Shown one piece after another: positions 25,295 to 33,813 of a DNA stretch of 64,000 nucleotides. The stretch covers positions 1-64,000 of the forward strand of contig DAIRBY010000010.1 in NCBI GenBank assembly GCA_036796975.1, written 5' to 3'. The position numbers and the translations under genes were made by a program. This DNA comes from UBA8190 sp003453695 (GTDB taxonomy: Bacteria; Actinomycetota; Acidimicrobiia; Acidimicrobiales; UBA8190). Position 1 is the first letter of the stretch. Each line of letters begins with the position of its first letter. Under the pieces are notes generated by a model, which did not search any database, was not told where the DNA came from, and saw nothing but the letters and a program-made list of their open reading frames with translations.

Positions 25295-26557
25295 ATGGCC
25301 ATCGAGATCCTGCACCTCTCCAGCGTGCTCAAGAGCGCGGTGGTGGACCGGTCGGGCGACCGCCTCGGGCGGGTCTCCGATCTCATCATCCGGCTGGGGG
25401 ACGCCCCCCATCCGCCCCTTGCCGGAGTGGTGGCCCACATCGGCGGGCGCGACCTCTTCGTGCCCATGGCCCAGGTGGTGAGCCTCCAGGCCGGCCGGGT
25501 CGAGCTGGCCGCCGACCGCCTCAGCCTGCAGCGCTTCGAGCGGCGCCCGGGCGAGCTCCTCTTGGCCAAGGACCTCCGGGCCCGCCACCTCATCAACCTC
25601 CGAGGGGCGCACCTGATCCGGGCCAACGAGATCGAACTGGCCAAGGTCGACGGCCGCTGGGAGGTGGTGGGCGTCGACCCGAGCCCGCGGGTGACGTTGC
25701 GCCGGCTGTTGCGGCGCCCCTGGCGCACGCGCATCCCCCCGGGACCGACGGTCGACTGGGCCACCATCGAGCCCTTCGTGGCGCACGTGCCCACCGCCAG
25801 GCTGCGCATCCCCTACCGGAAGCTGGCCCGGCTGCACCCGGCCCAGATCGCCGACCTGGTCGAAGCGGCCTCCCACGAGGAGGGCGAGGAGATCATCGAG
25901 GCGGTGGGCCAGGACCGCGAGCTCGAGGCCGACGTCTTCGAGGAGCTGGACGAGGAGCACCGTCTCGAATTCATCGAGTCCCGCTCGGATGAGGAGGCGG
26001 CCCGGGTGATCGCCGACATGGCGCCCGACGACGCTGCCGACCTCATCACCGAGCTGGACCAGGAGCGGCGCCTGCCCATCCTGCGGCTGCTGCCGCAACC
26101 ACAGCAGCGCAAGGTGCGGGCACTGCTCAACTACAACCCCGAGACGGCGGGCGGGCTCATGAGCCCCGACTTCCTGTCGCTGTCCGAGACGGTGTCGGTG
26201 GCGGACGCCTTGGCCGCCATCCACGCCAGCAAGGCTCCGCCCGAGGCGCTGGCCGTCGTGTTCGCCACCAACGCCGAAGGGCGATTGTCGGGATCGGCCA
26301 GCGCCGTGGCACTCCTCCAGGCCCAGCCCGAGCAGGCGCTCTCCGACGTGATCCGCACCGATCTGGCCCACGTCCATCCCGACTGGGACTTGAACGGGGT
26401 GTTACGGAAGATGTCCGACTTCAACCTCACGGTGGCGCCGGTGCTCGACGAGGGCCACCGTCAACAGTTGGGCGTGGTCACCGTGGACGATCTTCTCGAG
26501 CTCCTGCTTCCGCAGGGATGGCGCCGGGACTTCGGGATGGCTCAGCCCGAGGAGTAG
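25295..26557 (+). CDS. PRC-barrel + MgtE N domain + CBS protein without a membrane part
   Basis: 420 residues from ATG 25295 with GAGGAG upstream. The N-terminal third (about 5-100) is PRC-barrel-like (VVDRSGDRLGRVSDLIIRL). It is followed by the MgtE intracellular N domain with its helical repeats (AQIADLVEAAS, EADVFEELDEEHRLEFIES, APDDAADLITELD, about 185-290) and the signature NYNPETAGGLM, then a pair of CBS motifs to the end. In MgtE these cytosolic parts sense Mg2+ and gate the channel, but here the five-helix pore is absent. The next gene is an NRAMP-related transporter, so this may be its sensor in trans. Confidence 0.88.
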   Translation: MAIEILHLSSVLKSAVVDRSGDRLGRVSDLIIRLGDAPHPPLAGVVAHIGGRDLFVPMAQVVSLQAGRVELAADRLSLQRFERRPGELLLAKDLRARHLINLRGAHLIRANEIELAKVDGRWEVVGVDPSPRVTLRRLLRRPWRTRIPPGPTVDWATIEPFVAHVPTARLRIPYRKLARLHPAQIADLVEAASHEEGEEIIEAVGQDRELEADVFEELDEEHRLEFIESRSDEEAARVIADMAPDDAADLITELDQERRLPILRLLPQPQQRKVRALLNYNPETAGGLMSPDFLSLSETVSVADALAAIHASKAPPEALAVVFATNAEGRLSGSASAVALLQAQPEQALSDVIRTDLAHVHPDWDLNGVLRKMSDFNLTVAPVLDEGHRQQLGVVTVDDLLELLLPQGWRRDFGMAQPEE

Positions 26558-26768
26558 GCTTCTTTTCGGCGGCGGGGCTCGGCCCCGGTGCCGTCCTGGA
26601 ACACGCGACCAAGGAGCACCGCTGCACGCTGACGGGTCACCAAGACCATCCCAGCGCGCACGACCGAGCACGGGCTGACCGTCGGGACCACCGGCGGATG
26701 ACCGGGTAGGGCGTGCGCGCCGACACACACGCACACCCACGACGCCGGCTCCGTCGGGAGGTCCAGCC

Positions 26769-28397
26769 ATGGCCGAAGAGGCCGTCGACACCGAGAAGGC
26801 CACCGCCGTCCTCGACGAGGCGCACCTCGGCGACATCACCGGCGCCTTCGGGACCATCCGCCAGCACGACATCGCCACGCGACGGTCGTGGAGGGCCCGC
26901 CTGCTCACCCTTCTCGCCATCATCGGCCCGGGACTGATCGTCATGGTCGGCGACAACGACGCGGGCGGGGTGGCGACCTACACGCAGGCAGGGCAGAACT
27001 ACGGGCTGTCGCTCTTGTGGACCTTGCCTCTCCTCATCCCCGTGCTGGTGGTCAACCAGGAGATGGTGGTCCGGCTCGGGGCCGTCAGCCGCGTCGGGCA
27101 CGCCCGGCTCATCGCCGAGCGCTTCGGCCGCTTCTGGGCCTGGTTCTCGGTGGCCGACCTCTTCATCCTGGACTTCGCCACCATCGTCACCGAGTTCATC
27201 GGGGTGAGCCTGGCCCTCGGCTACCTGGGCGTGAGCGAGTACGTCTCGGTGCCCATCGCCGCCCTGGGTCTCGTCCTCATGACCGCCAGCGGGAGCTTCC
27301 GGCGCTGGGAGCGGTTCATGTTCGTCTTCATCGTCGCCAACCTCTTGGTCATCCCCCTGGTCGTCTTCGCCCACCCCCACGCCGGCCCCGTCTTCCAGAA
27401 ACTCGTGACTCCGGGCGTCCGGGGAGGGTTCAACTCCACCTCGATCCTCCTCGTCATCGCCATCGTGGGGACGACGGTGGCGCCCTGGCAGCTGTTCTTC
27501 CAGCAGTCGAACATCGTGGACAAGCGGATCACCCCGCGGTGGATCAACTACGAACGCGTCGACACGGTGCTCGGATCCTTCGTGACCGTCGTCGCAGCCA
27601 CCCTGCTCGTCGTCACCGCCGCATACGCCTTCAGCGGCACGCACCTGGCGGGGCACTTCACCGACGCAGGAGGCGTGGCCCGTGGGCTCGACCGTTACCT
27701 CGGGAACGCGTCGGGGACGCTGTTCGCCCTGATCCTCCTCAACGCCTCGATCATCGGGGCGGCGTCGGTGACGCTGGCGACCTCCTACGCCTTCGGGGAC
27801 ATGTTCGGCATCAGGCACTCACTGCACCGGCGCCTGCGCGACGCCAAGGTCTTCTACCTGTCCTTCGCCGGGATCGTAGGCGTGGCGGCCGGGATCGTCC
27901 TCATCCCGCACGCTCCCCTGGGTCTCATCACGACGGCGGTGCAGGCGCTGGCCGGCATCCTGCTGCCCAGCGCCACGGTCTTCCTCTTGTTGTTGTGCAA
28001 CGACCGGGCGGTGCTCGGCCCCTGGGTCAACCGTCCCTGGTTGAACGCGGTGGCGACCGTGATCGTCTCCACCCTGCTCGTGCTGTCGCTCATCCTCATG
28101 ACGACCACGGTCTTCCCCCACGTCGACGTGGCGGTCCTGCTGGTCGTGCTGGGGTCGGCCCTCGTCGTGGGGCTGGCGGTGGCGGGCGTCCTCTACGGGC
28201 GTGCCCTGCGGGACCGGCCCCTGCCGGCGGTCCACGCCGAGCGCCGCGAGACGTGGATGATGCCGCCCAGCGTCCTGCTGGACAGGCCGCCTGCATCTCG
28301 GGCCCGGACCGTGACGTTGTACGCCATGTACGTGTACCTGGCGATGGGTGTTCTGATGCTGTTGGTCAAGGCCCTGCAGCTCGGCCTGCACAAGTGA
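26769..28397 (+). CDS. NRAMP-related divalent metal transporter (probable Mg2+ type)
   Basis: 542 residues from ATG 26769, with GGGAGG upstream. About eleven membrane segments. Helix 1 carries GDNDAGGVATY where Mn/Fe NRAMPs have DPGN, and helix 6 carries TTVAPWQLFFQQS where they have A-x-x-MPHN with the soft-metal Met; loss of the Met is expected for proteins that move Mg2+ rather than Mn2+ or Fe2+. A cytosolic N-terminal tail of about 45 residues precedes helix 1. The gene follows the MgtE_N/CBS gene after 211 bases on the same strand. Mg2+ specificity is inferred from the motifs and from that neighbour. Confidence 0.85.
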   Translation: MAEEAVDTEKATAVLDEAHLGDITGAFGTIRQHDIATRRSWRARLLTLLAIIGPGLIVMVGDNDAGGVATYTQAGQNYGLSLLWTLPLLIPVLVVNQEMVVRLGAVSRVGHARLIAERFGRFWAWFSVADLFILDFATIVTEFIGVSLALGYLGVSEYVSVPIAALGLVLMTASGSFRRWERFMFVFIVANLLVIPLVVFAHPHAGPVFQKLVTPGVRGGFNSTSILLVIAIVGTTVAPWQLFFQQSNIVDKRITPRWINYERVDTVLGSFVTVVAATLLVVTAAYAFSGTHLAGHFTDAGGVARGLDRYLGNASGTLFALILLNASIIGAASVTLATSYAFGDMFGIRHSLHRRLRDAKVFYLSFAGIVGVAAGIVLIPHAPLGLITTAVQALAGILLPSATVFLLLLCNDRAVLGPWVNRPWLNAVATVIVSTLLVLSLILMTTTVFPHVDVAVLLVVLGSALVVGLAVAGVLYGRALRDRPLPAVHAERRETWMMPPSVLLDRPPASRARTVTLYAMYVYLAMGVLMLLVKALQLGLHK

Positions 28398-28409
28398 CAC
28401 AGATGAGGG

Positions 28410-29183
28410 TCACGACACCGGCCTGACGGTGGCGCCGTCGCCCAGCAGCGTGTCGAGGTCGACGCTTCGAAGGCCGCGTCGCTCGAGCTCCGGCGCCAGC
28501 AGCTCGAGCGCCCGCCCGGCGCGCTCGGCCTTCCCCGGAGGCGGCACCTCGTCGCTGTCGTGGAGCAGCAGGATCGCCCCCGGCTCGAGCCCGCCCACCA
28601 GCCGGTCCCGCACCGCCTCGGCGCTCGGCTCGGCCCATTCCTTGCCCCACACCGACCACAGCACGACCCCCATGCCGTGGCGGCGCGCCTCGACAAGGGT
28701 GCGGGCGGTGAGCTGTCCGTAGGGCGGCCGGTACCAACGCGGCCGCGCCCCGAGCCCTTCGAGGGCGGCCACGGCGGCGGCGGTGTCCCGCCGGATCCAG
28801 CCCGGGCTCCGCAGCAGGTGATGCTCGTGGCGATGACCGTGGCTGGCGACGCCGTGCCCGCGGCGGCGGATCTCCGCCACGAGGTCGGGGTGGGCCTCGG
28901 CCAGCGCGCCGATGACGAAGAAGGTGGCGACGAGGCCCAGTCGGTCCAGGAGGTCCAAGGTGCGGGGGGTCGTCGCCGGCGAGGGGCCGTCGTCCAAGGT
29001 GATGGACAAGGCGTCGTGCGCGGCCGGCCCCCGCCAATGACACAGTCCCCCGGGCAGGGCGCGCAGCGCCACCGGCGACCACTGGCCGAGCACGCAGGCG
29101 CTGGGCAGATAGTGGGCCAGAGCCGCCAGGCCGGCGGCGCCGGCGGCGCCGGCGGCCCAGGGGAGGCCCCGGCGGGAGGTCAC
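28410..29183 (-). CDS. Polysaccharide deacetylase (NodB domain)
   Basis: 257 residues from GTG 29183, overlapping the MFS stop (GTGA). An N-terminal hydrophobic segment (about 8-30) is a signal anchor, so the enzyme works outside. NodB motifs are complete: TLDDGPSPATTP with the catalytic and metal Asp (near 62), SHGHRHEHH with the His pair (near 108), RPPYG near 147, and LLLHDS near 200. It likely removes acetyl groups from peptidoglycan or another cell-surface glycan. It converges with the transporter gene, 12 bases apart. Confidence 0.9.
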   Translation of the reverse strand: MTSRRGLPWAAGAAGAAGLAALAHYLPSACVLGQWSPVALRALPGGLCHWRGPAAHDALSITLDDGPSPATTPRTLDLLDRLGLVATFFVIGALAEAHPDLVAEIRRRGHGVASHGHRHEHHLLRSPGWIRRDTAAAVAALEGLGARPRWYRPPYGQLTARTLVEARRHGMGVVLWSVWGKEWAEPSAEAVRDRLVGGLEPGAILLLHDSDEVPPPGKAERAGRALELLAPELERRGLRSVDLDTLLGDGATVRPVS

Positions 29184-30472
29184 GCCACTCCCACGGCGGG
29201 GCCGGGCTGCGAGGTCTCGACCGGGGTGGAGGCGGGAAGTGCCCGGGCATGGCCGCGCTGATGGACCACCCGGGTCACCACCGAAGCGAGGACGGTGGCG
29301 ACGGCCCCCACGGCGAGCGCCACACGGGGGCTCGCCGCCTGGGAGATCCATCCCACCAGGGGGCTGCCGATGGGAGTGGTCCCGAGGAAGGCGATGGCGT
29401 AGAGCGCCATGACCCTGCCCCGCATGGCGGGGTCGGAGCGCAGCTGCAAGGTGGCGTTGGCGGTGGCGATGAAGGAGATGGAGAGGGCGCCCATGGGGAA
29501 GATGACGGCCAGGGCGACCGCCAGCGAGGGGCTCAGGGCCACGCCCAGGATGAACACGCCGAAGCCGATGCCGACAGCCGAGAGCCGGTGGATGTCGGGG
29601 CGGTTGCGGCCGGCCACCACCAGCCCGCCCACGACGGCACCGCCGGCCATGACCGAGGTGAGCGCCGAGTACACGCCGGCCCCGCCGTGGAAGGTGAGCT
29701 TGGCGAGCAGGGCCAGCACCACCTGGAAGTTGTAGGCCAGGGTGCCGACCACGGCCACGAGCAGAAGAGGGTCGCGCAGCCCCGGAGTGCTCCACACATA
29801 GCGCAGGCCCTGGCGCAGCTGGCCCCGGGCGCGGGGCACCGGCTCGGAGCGATGCAGCTCGCCGCCGTTCATGAGCGTCAGCCCGATGATCACGGCCACG
29901 TACGACGCCGCGTTCACCTCGAAGCACACGGCCAGCCCCACCAAGGCGATGAGGGCGCCGCCGATGGCAGGGCCGATGACCCGGGCCCCGTTCATGACCA
30001 CACTGTTCAGGCTGACGGCGTTGGGCAGGTCGTCGCGTCCCACCAGCTCGAGCACGAAGGTCTGACGGGCGGGGTTGTCGACCATGTTGACGAAGCCGAG
30101 CAAGGTGGCCAGCACGAACACCATCCACAAGCGGACGGCGCCGAACTGCGTGAGCAGGCCGAGGACGAGCGCCAGCACGCCGGCCACGCTCTGCGTGGCG
30201 TAGAGCAGCCTCCGCTTTTCGAGACGGTCGGCCACGAGGCCGCCGTAGGTGCCGAAGAGGAGCATGGGGAGGAACTGCAGCGCCGTCACCACTCCGAGAT
30301 CGACACCCTGGTGGCCGGCGGGCGCCAGGCGGAGCACCAGCCACGCCTGGGCGACGCTCTGCATCCAGGTCCCGCTCACCGAGATGATCTGGGCGACGAA
30401 ATAGAGCCGGTAGTTCCGGATCCGAAGGGAGCGGAACGTCGAGGCCGACAGGGAGCGCAATGCGGCGCTCAC
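29180..30472 (-). CDS. MFS transporter, MFS_3/EntS type
   Basis: 430 residues from GTG 30472, ten bases after the MarR stop. Twelve membrane segments are visible. The N-terminal FRSLRIRNYRLYFVAQIIS and the loop motif YGGLVADRLEKRRLL, then FVNMVDNPARQTFVLELVG, are characteristic of the MFS_3 family, which includes the enterobactin exporter EntS and many drug exporters. Substrate unknown. It is coupled to a MarR repressor before and a deacetylase after, an arrangement usual for an efflux system induced by its substrate. Confidence 0.9.
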   Translation of the reverse strand: MSAALRSLSASTFRSLRIRNYRLYFVAQIISVSGTWMQSVAQAWLVLRLAPAGHQGVDLGVVTALQFLPMLLFGTYGGLVADRLEKRRLLYATQSVAGVLALVLGLLTQFGAVRLWMVFVLATLLGFVNMVDNPARQTFVLELVGRDDLPNAVSLNSVVMNGARVIGPAIGGALIALVGLAVCFEVNAASYVAVIIGLTLMNGGELHRSEPVPRARGQLRQGLRYVWSTPGLRDPLLLVAVVGTLAYNFQVVLALLAKLTFHGGAGVYSALTSVMAGGAVVGGLVVAGRNRPDIHRLSAVGIGFGVFILGVALSPSLAVALAVIFPMGALSISFIATANATLQLRSDPAMRGRVMALYAIAFLGTTPIGSPLVGWISQAASPRVALAVGAVATVLASVVTRVVHQRGHARALPASTPVETSQPGPAVGVA

Positions 30473-30482
30473 GGTTCGGACC

Positions 30483-30941
30483 TCACGAGTCCACCAGCCG
30501 CTCGAGCAGCGGCACGAGGTCGGCGACCTGCCGGCGTTCTTCCACGCTGAGCCGGCGGAGGCGGCGGGCCAACAGGGCGTTGCGCATGGAGCGGATGCGC
30601 TGCAGGGTGCGATGCCCCTCCCCCGTCACCGCCACCCGCACCACGCGGCCGTCGTCGGGGTCGACCCGGCGTTCGAGCATCCGGGCCGACTCGAGAGCCG
30701 CCACCATGCGGGTGACGCTCGGGGGCTGCACCTGTTCGGCGGCGGCCAGCTCCCCCAGGGTCGGAGTCTCCAGCCGTGCGGCGGTGGCCAGGGTCGAGAT
30801 CTGCGACGTGGTCAGGCCGCCGGCCACCTGCTGGCGCAGGGCCCGGTTCAAGCGGGTGACCACCAGCCGCAAGCGGGCGGCCAGGGCCGCCTCGGCGTCG
30901 AGGTCCGGGGAGCCGGCACCAGGGGGAGAGGCGAGGGCCAT
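30483..30941 (-). CDS. MarR family transcriptional regulator
   Basis: 152 residues from ATG 30941, eight bases after the -10 TAGAAT (leaderless). A winged helix-turn-helix is seen: LTTSQISTLATAARLE, then LGELAAAEQVQPPSVTRMVAALESARML (about 64-90) and the wing RRVDPDDGRVVRVAVT. Terminal helices would form the dimer. MarR proteins repress their own operon and are released by phenolic or lipophilic ligands or by Cys oxidation; this one has no Cys. The operon includes an MFS exporter and a deacetylase. Confidence 0.9.
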   Translation of the reverse strand: MALASPPGAGSPDLDAEAALAARLRLVVTRLNRALRQQVAGGLTTSQISTLATAARLETPTLGELAAAEQVQPPSVTRMVAALESARMLERRVDPDDGRVVRVAVTGEGHRTLQRIRSMRNALLARRLRRLSVEERRQVADLVPLLERLVDS

Positions 30942-30949
30942 CGTTCCCT

Positions 30950-30977
30950 ATTCTAATTAGGATTGCTAAGGAATCAA
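30950..30977 (-). promoter_or_regulatory. MarR operon promoter with internal palindrome
   Basis: On the minus strand TTGATT (30977-30972) and TAGAAT (30955-30950), 16 bases apart, make a clear promoter in an AT-rich island. TTAGGATTGCTAA (30957-30969, arms TTAG/CTAA) lies between them, where bound MarR would block polymerase. The operator role is inferred from position. Confidence 0.6.
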
Positions 30978-31040
30978 CCCGACACGGCCGCGGGAGGAGA
31001 CGGAGATGAGGGCGGCGGGGCTGGAAGGAGACGAACGGGA

Positions 31041-31376
31041 CTAGGGAAGGCGGGGAACGTAGGCGCCGCGGCCGAGGGCGGCGCTCTCGACCATGTCGAA
31101 CTCCTCGTCCACCCCCCCTGTCACCTCGGTGACCCAGGGCAGGCGCTGCTTGAGGATCCGCTCCACCCCTCCTTGCAGGGTCGCCGACGAGATGGCGCAC
31201 GAGCTGCAGGCACCCCGCAGCTGGACCTCCACGGCCCCGGACTCGACGTCGAAGGACACGAGCTCGAGGTCGCCGCCGTCGGCCTGGACGGCGGGGCGCA
31301 TGAGGTCGATCAGGGCGCGTAGTTCCTGCTGGCGACCGGCCTGCTCCTCCTGGGTGAGCCCTCCCACGCCCTCCAT
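31041..31376 (-). CDS. NifU C-terminal-domain (Nfu-type) iron-sulfur protein
   Basis: 111 residues from ATG 31376. The Nfu domain is complete: LRALIDLMRPAVQADGGDLEL near 20, then the cluster-binding CSSC (within RGACSSCAIS near 56-65) and LQGGVERILKQRLP. Nfu proteins dimerise around a 4Fe-4S cluster and pass it to target enzymes. A short acidic C-terminal tail follows. It is a single gene, transcribed away from the thiolase. Family assignment is firm; its targets are not known. Confidence 0.9.
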   Translation of the reverse strand: MEGVGGLTQEEQAGRQQELRALIDLMRPAVQADGGDLELVSFDVESGAVEVQLRGACSSCAISSATLQGGVERILKQRLPWVTEVTGGVDEEFDMVESAALGRGAYVPRLP

Positions 31377-31610
31377 TCTGCCGTGAAACCGTGAAGGACC
31401 AGGCCAGGGCGAAACGGCCGGGCGAGCACGTCGTCGGGACCCCGGTGACGCCCTCGTCAGCCTGGTGGCGCCGGGCCGGCCGGATGTCCTGGCGGCTCCC
31501 CGGGCGTGGGATAGTGACGCCATGCGGGGTATGCGGCCTGCGGCCGGTTGGCGGTCGCCTGCCCGAGGCGCGGCCGGCCCATGGCGGGACTCCAACAAGG
31601 CGAGGTGCCT

Positions 31611-32526
31611 GTGAGTCAGGACGTGAGCGTGGTCGGCGTAGCCATGACGTCGATGCACCGGCGCGACCAGGCTCCTGAGGCCATGGCCCGACAGGTGGTG
31701 GCCCAGGCCATGGCCGATGCCGGGCTGGGACCGGCCGACATCGGGCTGGTGGTCATGGCCAACGCGCTCGGAGGGCGGTTGTCCGACCAGGGCTGCGTGC
31801 GGGGCCAGAGCTGGCTGCGCGGAGCCGGCCTCACCCCGGCCCCCGTCGTCAACGTGGACAACTCCTGTGCCGGGGGGAGCTCGGCGCTCCATCTCGGCAC
31901 CCTGGCCGTGCGCGCCGGACAGTCGCCGGTGCTCGTGGTCGGCGTCGAGAAGATGTGGACGGGCGACCGCTTGGGCACGCTCGCCGGCATCGAAGACGGC
32001 TTGCCCGCCGACGAGCGCCACGCCCTGCACGCCCGCCACGAGAACAGCTCGGGCAGCGTCCTCATGGGACTGAACGCCAATTGGGTCCGACAACAGCTCG
32101 AGGACCGGGGAACGACGCTGGACGAGATCGCCGCCACGGCGGTGAAGGCCCGCGCCCAGGGCGCCCGCAACCCCTCGGCCCAGTTCCGCCAGGAGACGAC
32201 GGCCGGCGAGGTCCTGGGCTCTGCGTCGGTCGTCCCCCCGCTCACGCGACTGATGTGCTCGTCGTTCACCGACGGCGCCGCCGCCGTGGTGCTCGAGAGC
32301 GGCGCCTCCTCCGGGGCACCCCGGGTGCGGGCCAGCGTGCTGCGCTCGGGCGACGGAGAGCTCGACTACCACGACCGACTGACCGAGACCGCCGAGCAGG
32401 CCTGGAAGGAGGCGGGTCTCGGACCGTCCGAGGTGGAAGTGGTCGAGGTCCACGACGCCACCAGCGCCGAGGAGCTGTGGGCCCTGGAAGCGCTCGGCTT
32501 CTTCCGAGCCGGTGAGGCGGGCCGGG
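31611..32526 (+). CDS. Lipid-transfer/thiolase family protein, 5' part (cut by scaffold gap)
   Basis: 305 codons from GTG 31611, with GGCGAGG upstream, running into the N gap at 32527. SCP-x/thiolase type: VNVDNSCAGGSSALHLG (near 78-94) holds the active Cys, VLVVGVEKMW follows, then HARHENSSG, and VVEVHDATSAEELWALEALG near 285. Such proteins cleave or form beta-ketoacyl-CoA, or serve as acyltransferases, and in actinomycetes often work in lipid or steroid side-chain breakdown. The expected C-terminal His motif (GHPLGATG) is found past the gap at 32669-32884, in another frame. Together they make one gene of about 400 residues. Confidence 0.85.
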
Positions 32527-32536
32527 NNNNNNNNNN
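32527..32536. other. Assembly gap (10 N)
   Basis: Ten Ns inside the thiolase gene mark a scaffold join. The true gap length is unknown; about a dozen residues of thiolase appear to be missing. Confidence 0.99.
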
Positions 32537-32624
32537 CTCCCGCGGCGTGGTGGTGGAGGCGTACCAGCAGCTCACGGCCGAGGGCTACCTCACGAGCCAG
32601 GCCGGCGGGTACACGCAGGTCGCG
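32537..32624 (+). other. Foreign fragment: GntR/MocR-type winged-helix piece
   Basis: The 88 bases after the gap read, from 32538, SRGVVVEAYQQL and then TAEGYLTSQAGGYTQVA. This is the recognition helix and wing of a GntR/MocR-type regulator (usual form VSRxTVxxAYxxLxAEGYL) and has nothing to do with thiolases. It has no start or upstream half here. The best explanation is a chimeric contig end joined at the N gap; a real small insertion is less likely. Confidence 0.7.
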
Positions 32625-32668
32625 GCCGGGCCACCGTCGCCGGCCACACCGGCTACGGGGGCGCCGGC

Positions 32669-32884
32669 TTGTACGTCAACCCCAGCGGAGGTCTGGTGGC
32701 ACGGGGACATCCCCTGGGAGCCACCGGCCTGTGCCAGGTCGTCGAGCTCGTCGAACAGCTCCGGGGCCGGGCCGGGGCACGCCAGCGGCCCGACACCACC
32801 ACCGCCGTGGCGGTGAACACCGGCGGGATCATGGGCGGACGCGACGCCGGCCTGGTGGCCATCCACGTGCTGCAGCGGGGGTGA
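32669..32884 (+). CDS. Lipid-transfer/thiolase family protein, 3' part
   Basis: This is the C-terminal end of the thiolase started at 31611: LYVNPSGGLVARGHPLGATG carries the catalytic His, and VNTGGIMGGRDAGLVAIHVL closes the fold. It has no start of its own and lies in a different frame from the 5' part, because the gap and foreign fragment break the sequence. The stop overlaps the fabH start (GTGA), so in the genome the thiolase and fabH are coupled. The coordinates give the recognisable part only; the thiolase sequence may begin a few codons earlier. Confidence 0.8.
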   Translation: MYVNPSGGLVARGHPLGATGLCQVVELVEQLRGRAGARQRPDTTTAVAVNTGGIMGGRDAGLVAIHVLQRG

Positions 32885-33813
32885 GCGTGCCGGGCGCCAT
32901 CATCACCGGCTGGGGGGCGGCCGTCCCCGACAAGATCGTCACCAACGACGACCTGTCCGCCCGTCTCGACACGAGCGACGCCTGGATCACCGAGCGCACC
33001 GGCATCAGGGAGCGGCGTATCGGGGGCACGACGTCGCAGCTGGCCATCGACGCCGGGCGCCGCGCCCTCGAGAAGGCCGGTCGCGACGCTGCCGACATCG
33101 ACGTGCTCGTGCTCGCCACCACCACCCCGGACGCCACCGTGCCCGGCACCTCCGCCACCGTGCAGCACGCCCTGGGCGTGGCCGGCGGGGCCTTCGACCT
33201 GAACGCAGCGTGCTCGGGCTTCGTGTACTCGCTCGTGGTGGCCCACGGACTGGTGCTGTCCGGCGCCCGGCGCATCCTCCTGGTCGGGAGCGAGACCCTC
33301 TCCAAGATCACCGACTGGGACGACCGCTCCATGGCCGTGTTGGTGGGGGACGGCGCCGGCGCCGTGGTCCTCGAGGCCACCGATGGTCCCGGTGAGTTGC
33401 TCGGATGGGACGTCGGGGCCGACGGGTCGTTGCGCCACCTGCTCAAGTGCGACCTGGGTGGATACCTGTACATGAACGGCAAGGAGATCTTCCGCCACGC
33501 CGTGCGGGCGGTGGTCGAGTCCTCGCTGGGCGCCTTGTCGCGGGCTCGCCTGGCTCCGTCCGACGTCGACCTGTTCGTGCCCCATCAGGCCAACGCCCGC
33601 ATCATCAGCGCCGCCAGCCAACGTCTCGGCATTCCCGAGGACCGCTGCGTCGTCACCATCGACCGCTACGGCAACACCTCGTCCGCCTCCATCCCGCTCG
33701 CCCTGTGCGACGCGCTGGACAGCGGACGGCTGAAAGGCGGCGACACGGTTCTGCTGTCCGGCTTCGGCGGCGGCATGACGTGGGCCAGCGCCGTCCTCCG
33801 TTGGGATGGGTGA
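32881..33813 (+). CDS. fabH: Beta-ketoacyl-ACP synthase III
   Basis: 310 residues from GTG 32881. All catalytic parts are seen: DLNAACSGF (Cys near 112), VPHQANARI (His near 238) and RYGNTSSASIPL (Asn near 268). FabH condenses acyl-CoA with malonyl-ACP to begin fatty acid synthesis. It sits not in a fab cluster but directly after a lipid-transfer thiolase, so a specialised starter-unit role in lipid or secondary metabolism is possible. A nucleotidyltransferase gene overlaps its end by eight bases. Confidence 0.92.
   Translation: MSVPGAIITGWGAAVPDKIVTNDDLSARLDTSDAWITERTGIRERRIGGTTSQLAIDAGRRALEKAGRDAADIDVLVLATTTPDATVPGTSATVQHALGVAGGAFDLNAACSGFVYSLVVAHGLVLSGARRILLVGSETLSKITDWDDRSMAVLVGDGAGAVVLEATDGPGELLGWDVGADGSLRHLLKCDLGGYLYMNGKEIFRHAVRAVVESSLGALSRARLAPSDVDLFVPHQANARIISAASQRLGIPEDRCVVTIDRYGNTSSASIPLALCDALDSGRLKGGDTVLLSGFGGGMTWASAVLRWDG

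Noticed and set aside
26558..26768. Possible Mg2+ or Mn2+ riboswitch ahead of the NRAMP-related gene
   Set aside because: I found no yybP-ykoY or M-box core or terminator-like hairpin; only a ribosome site near 26755.
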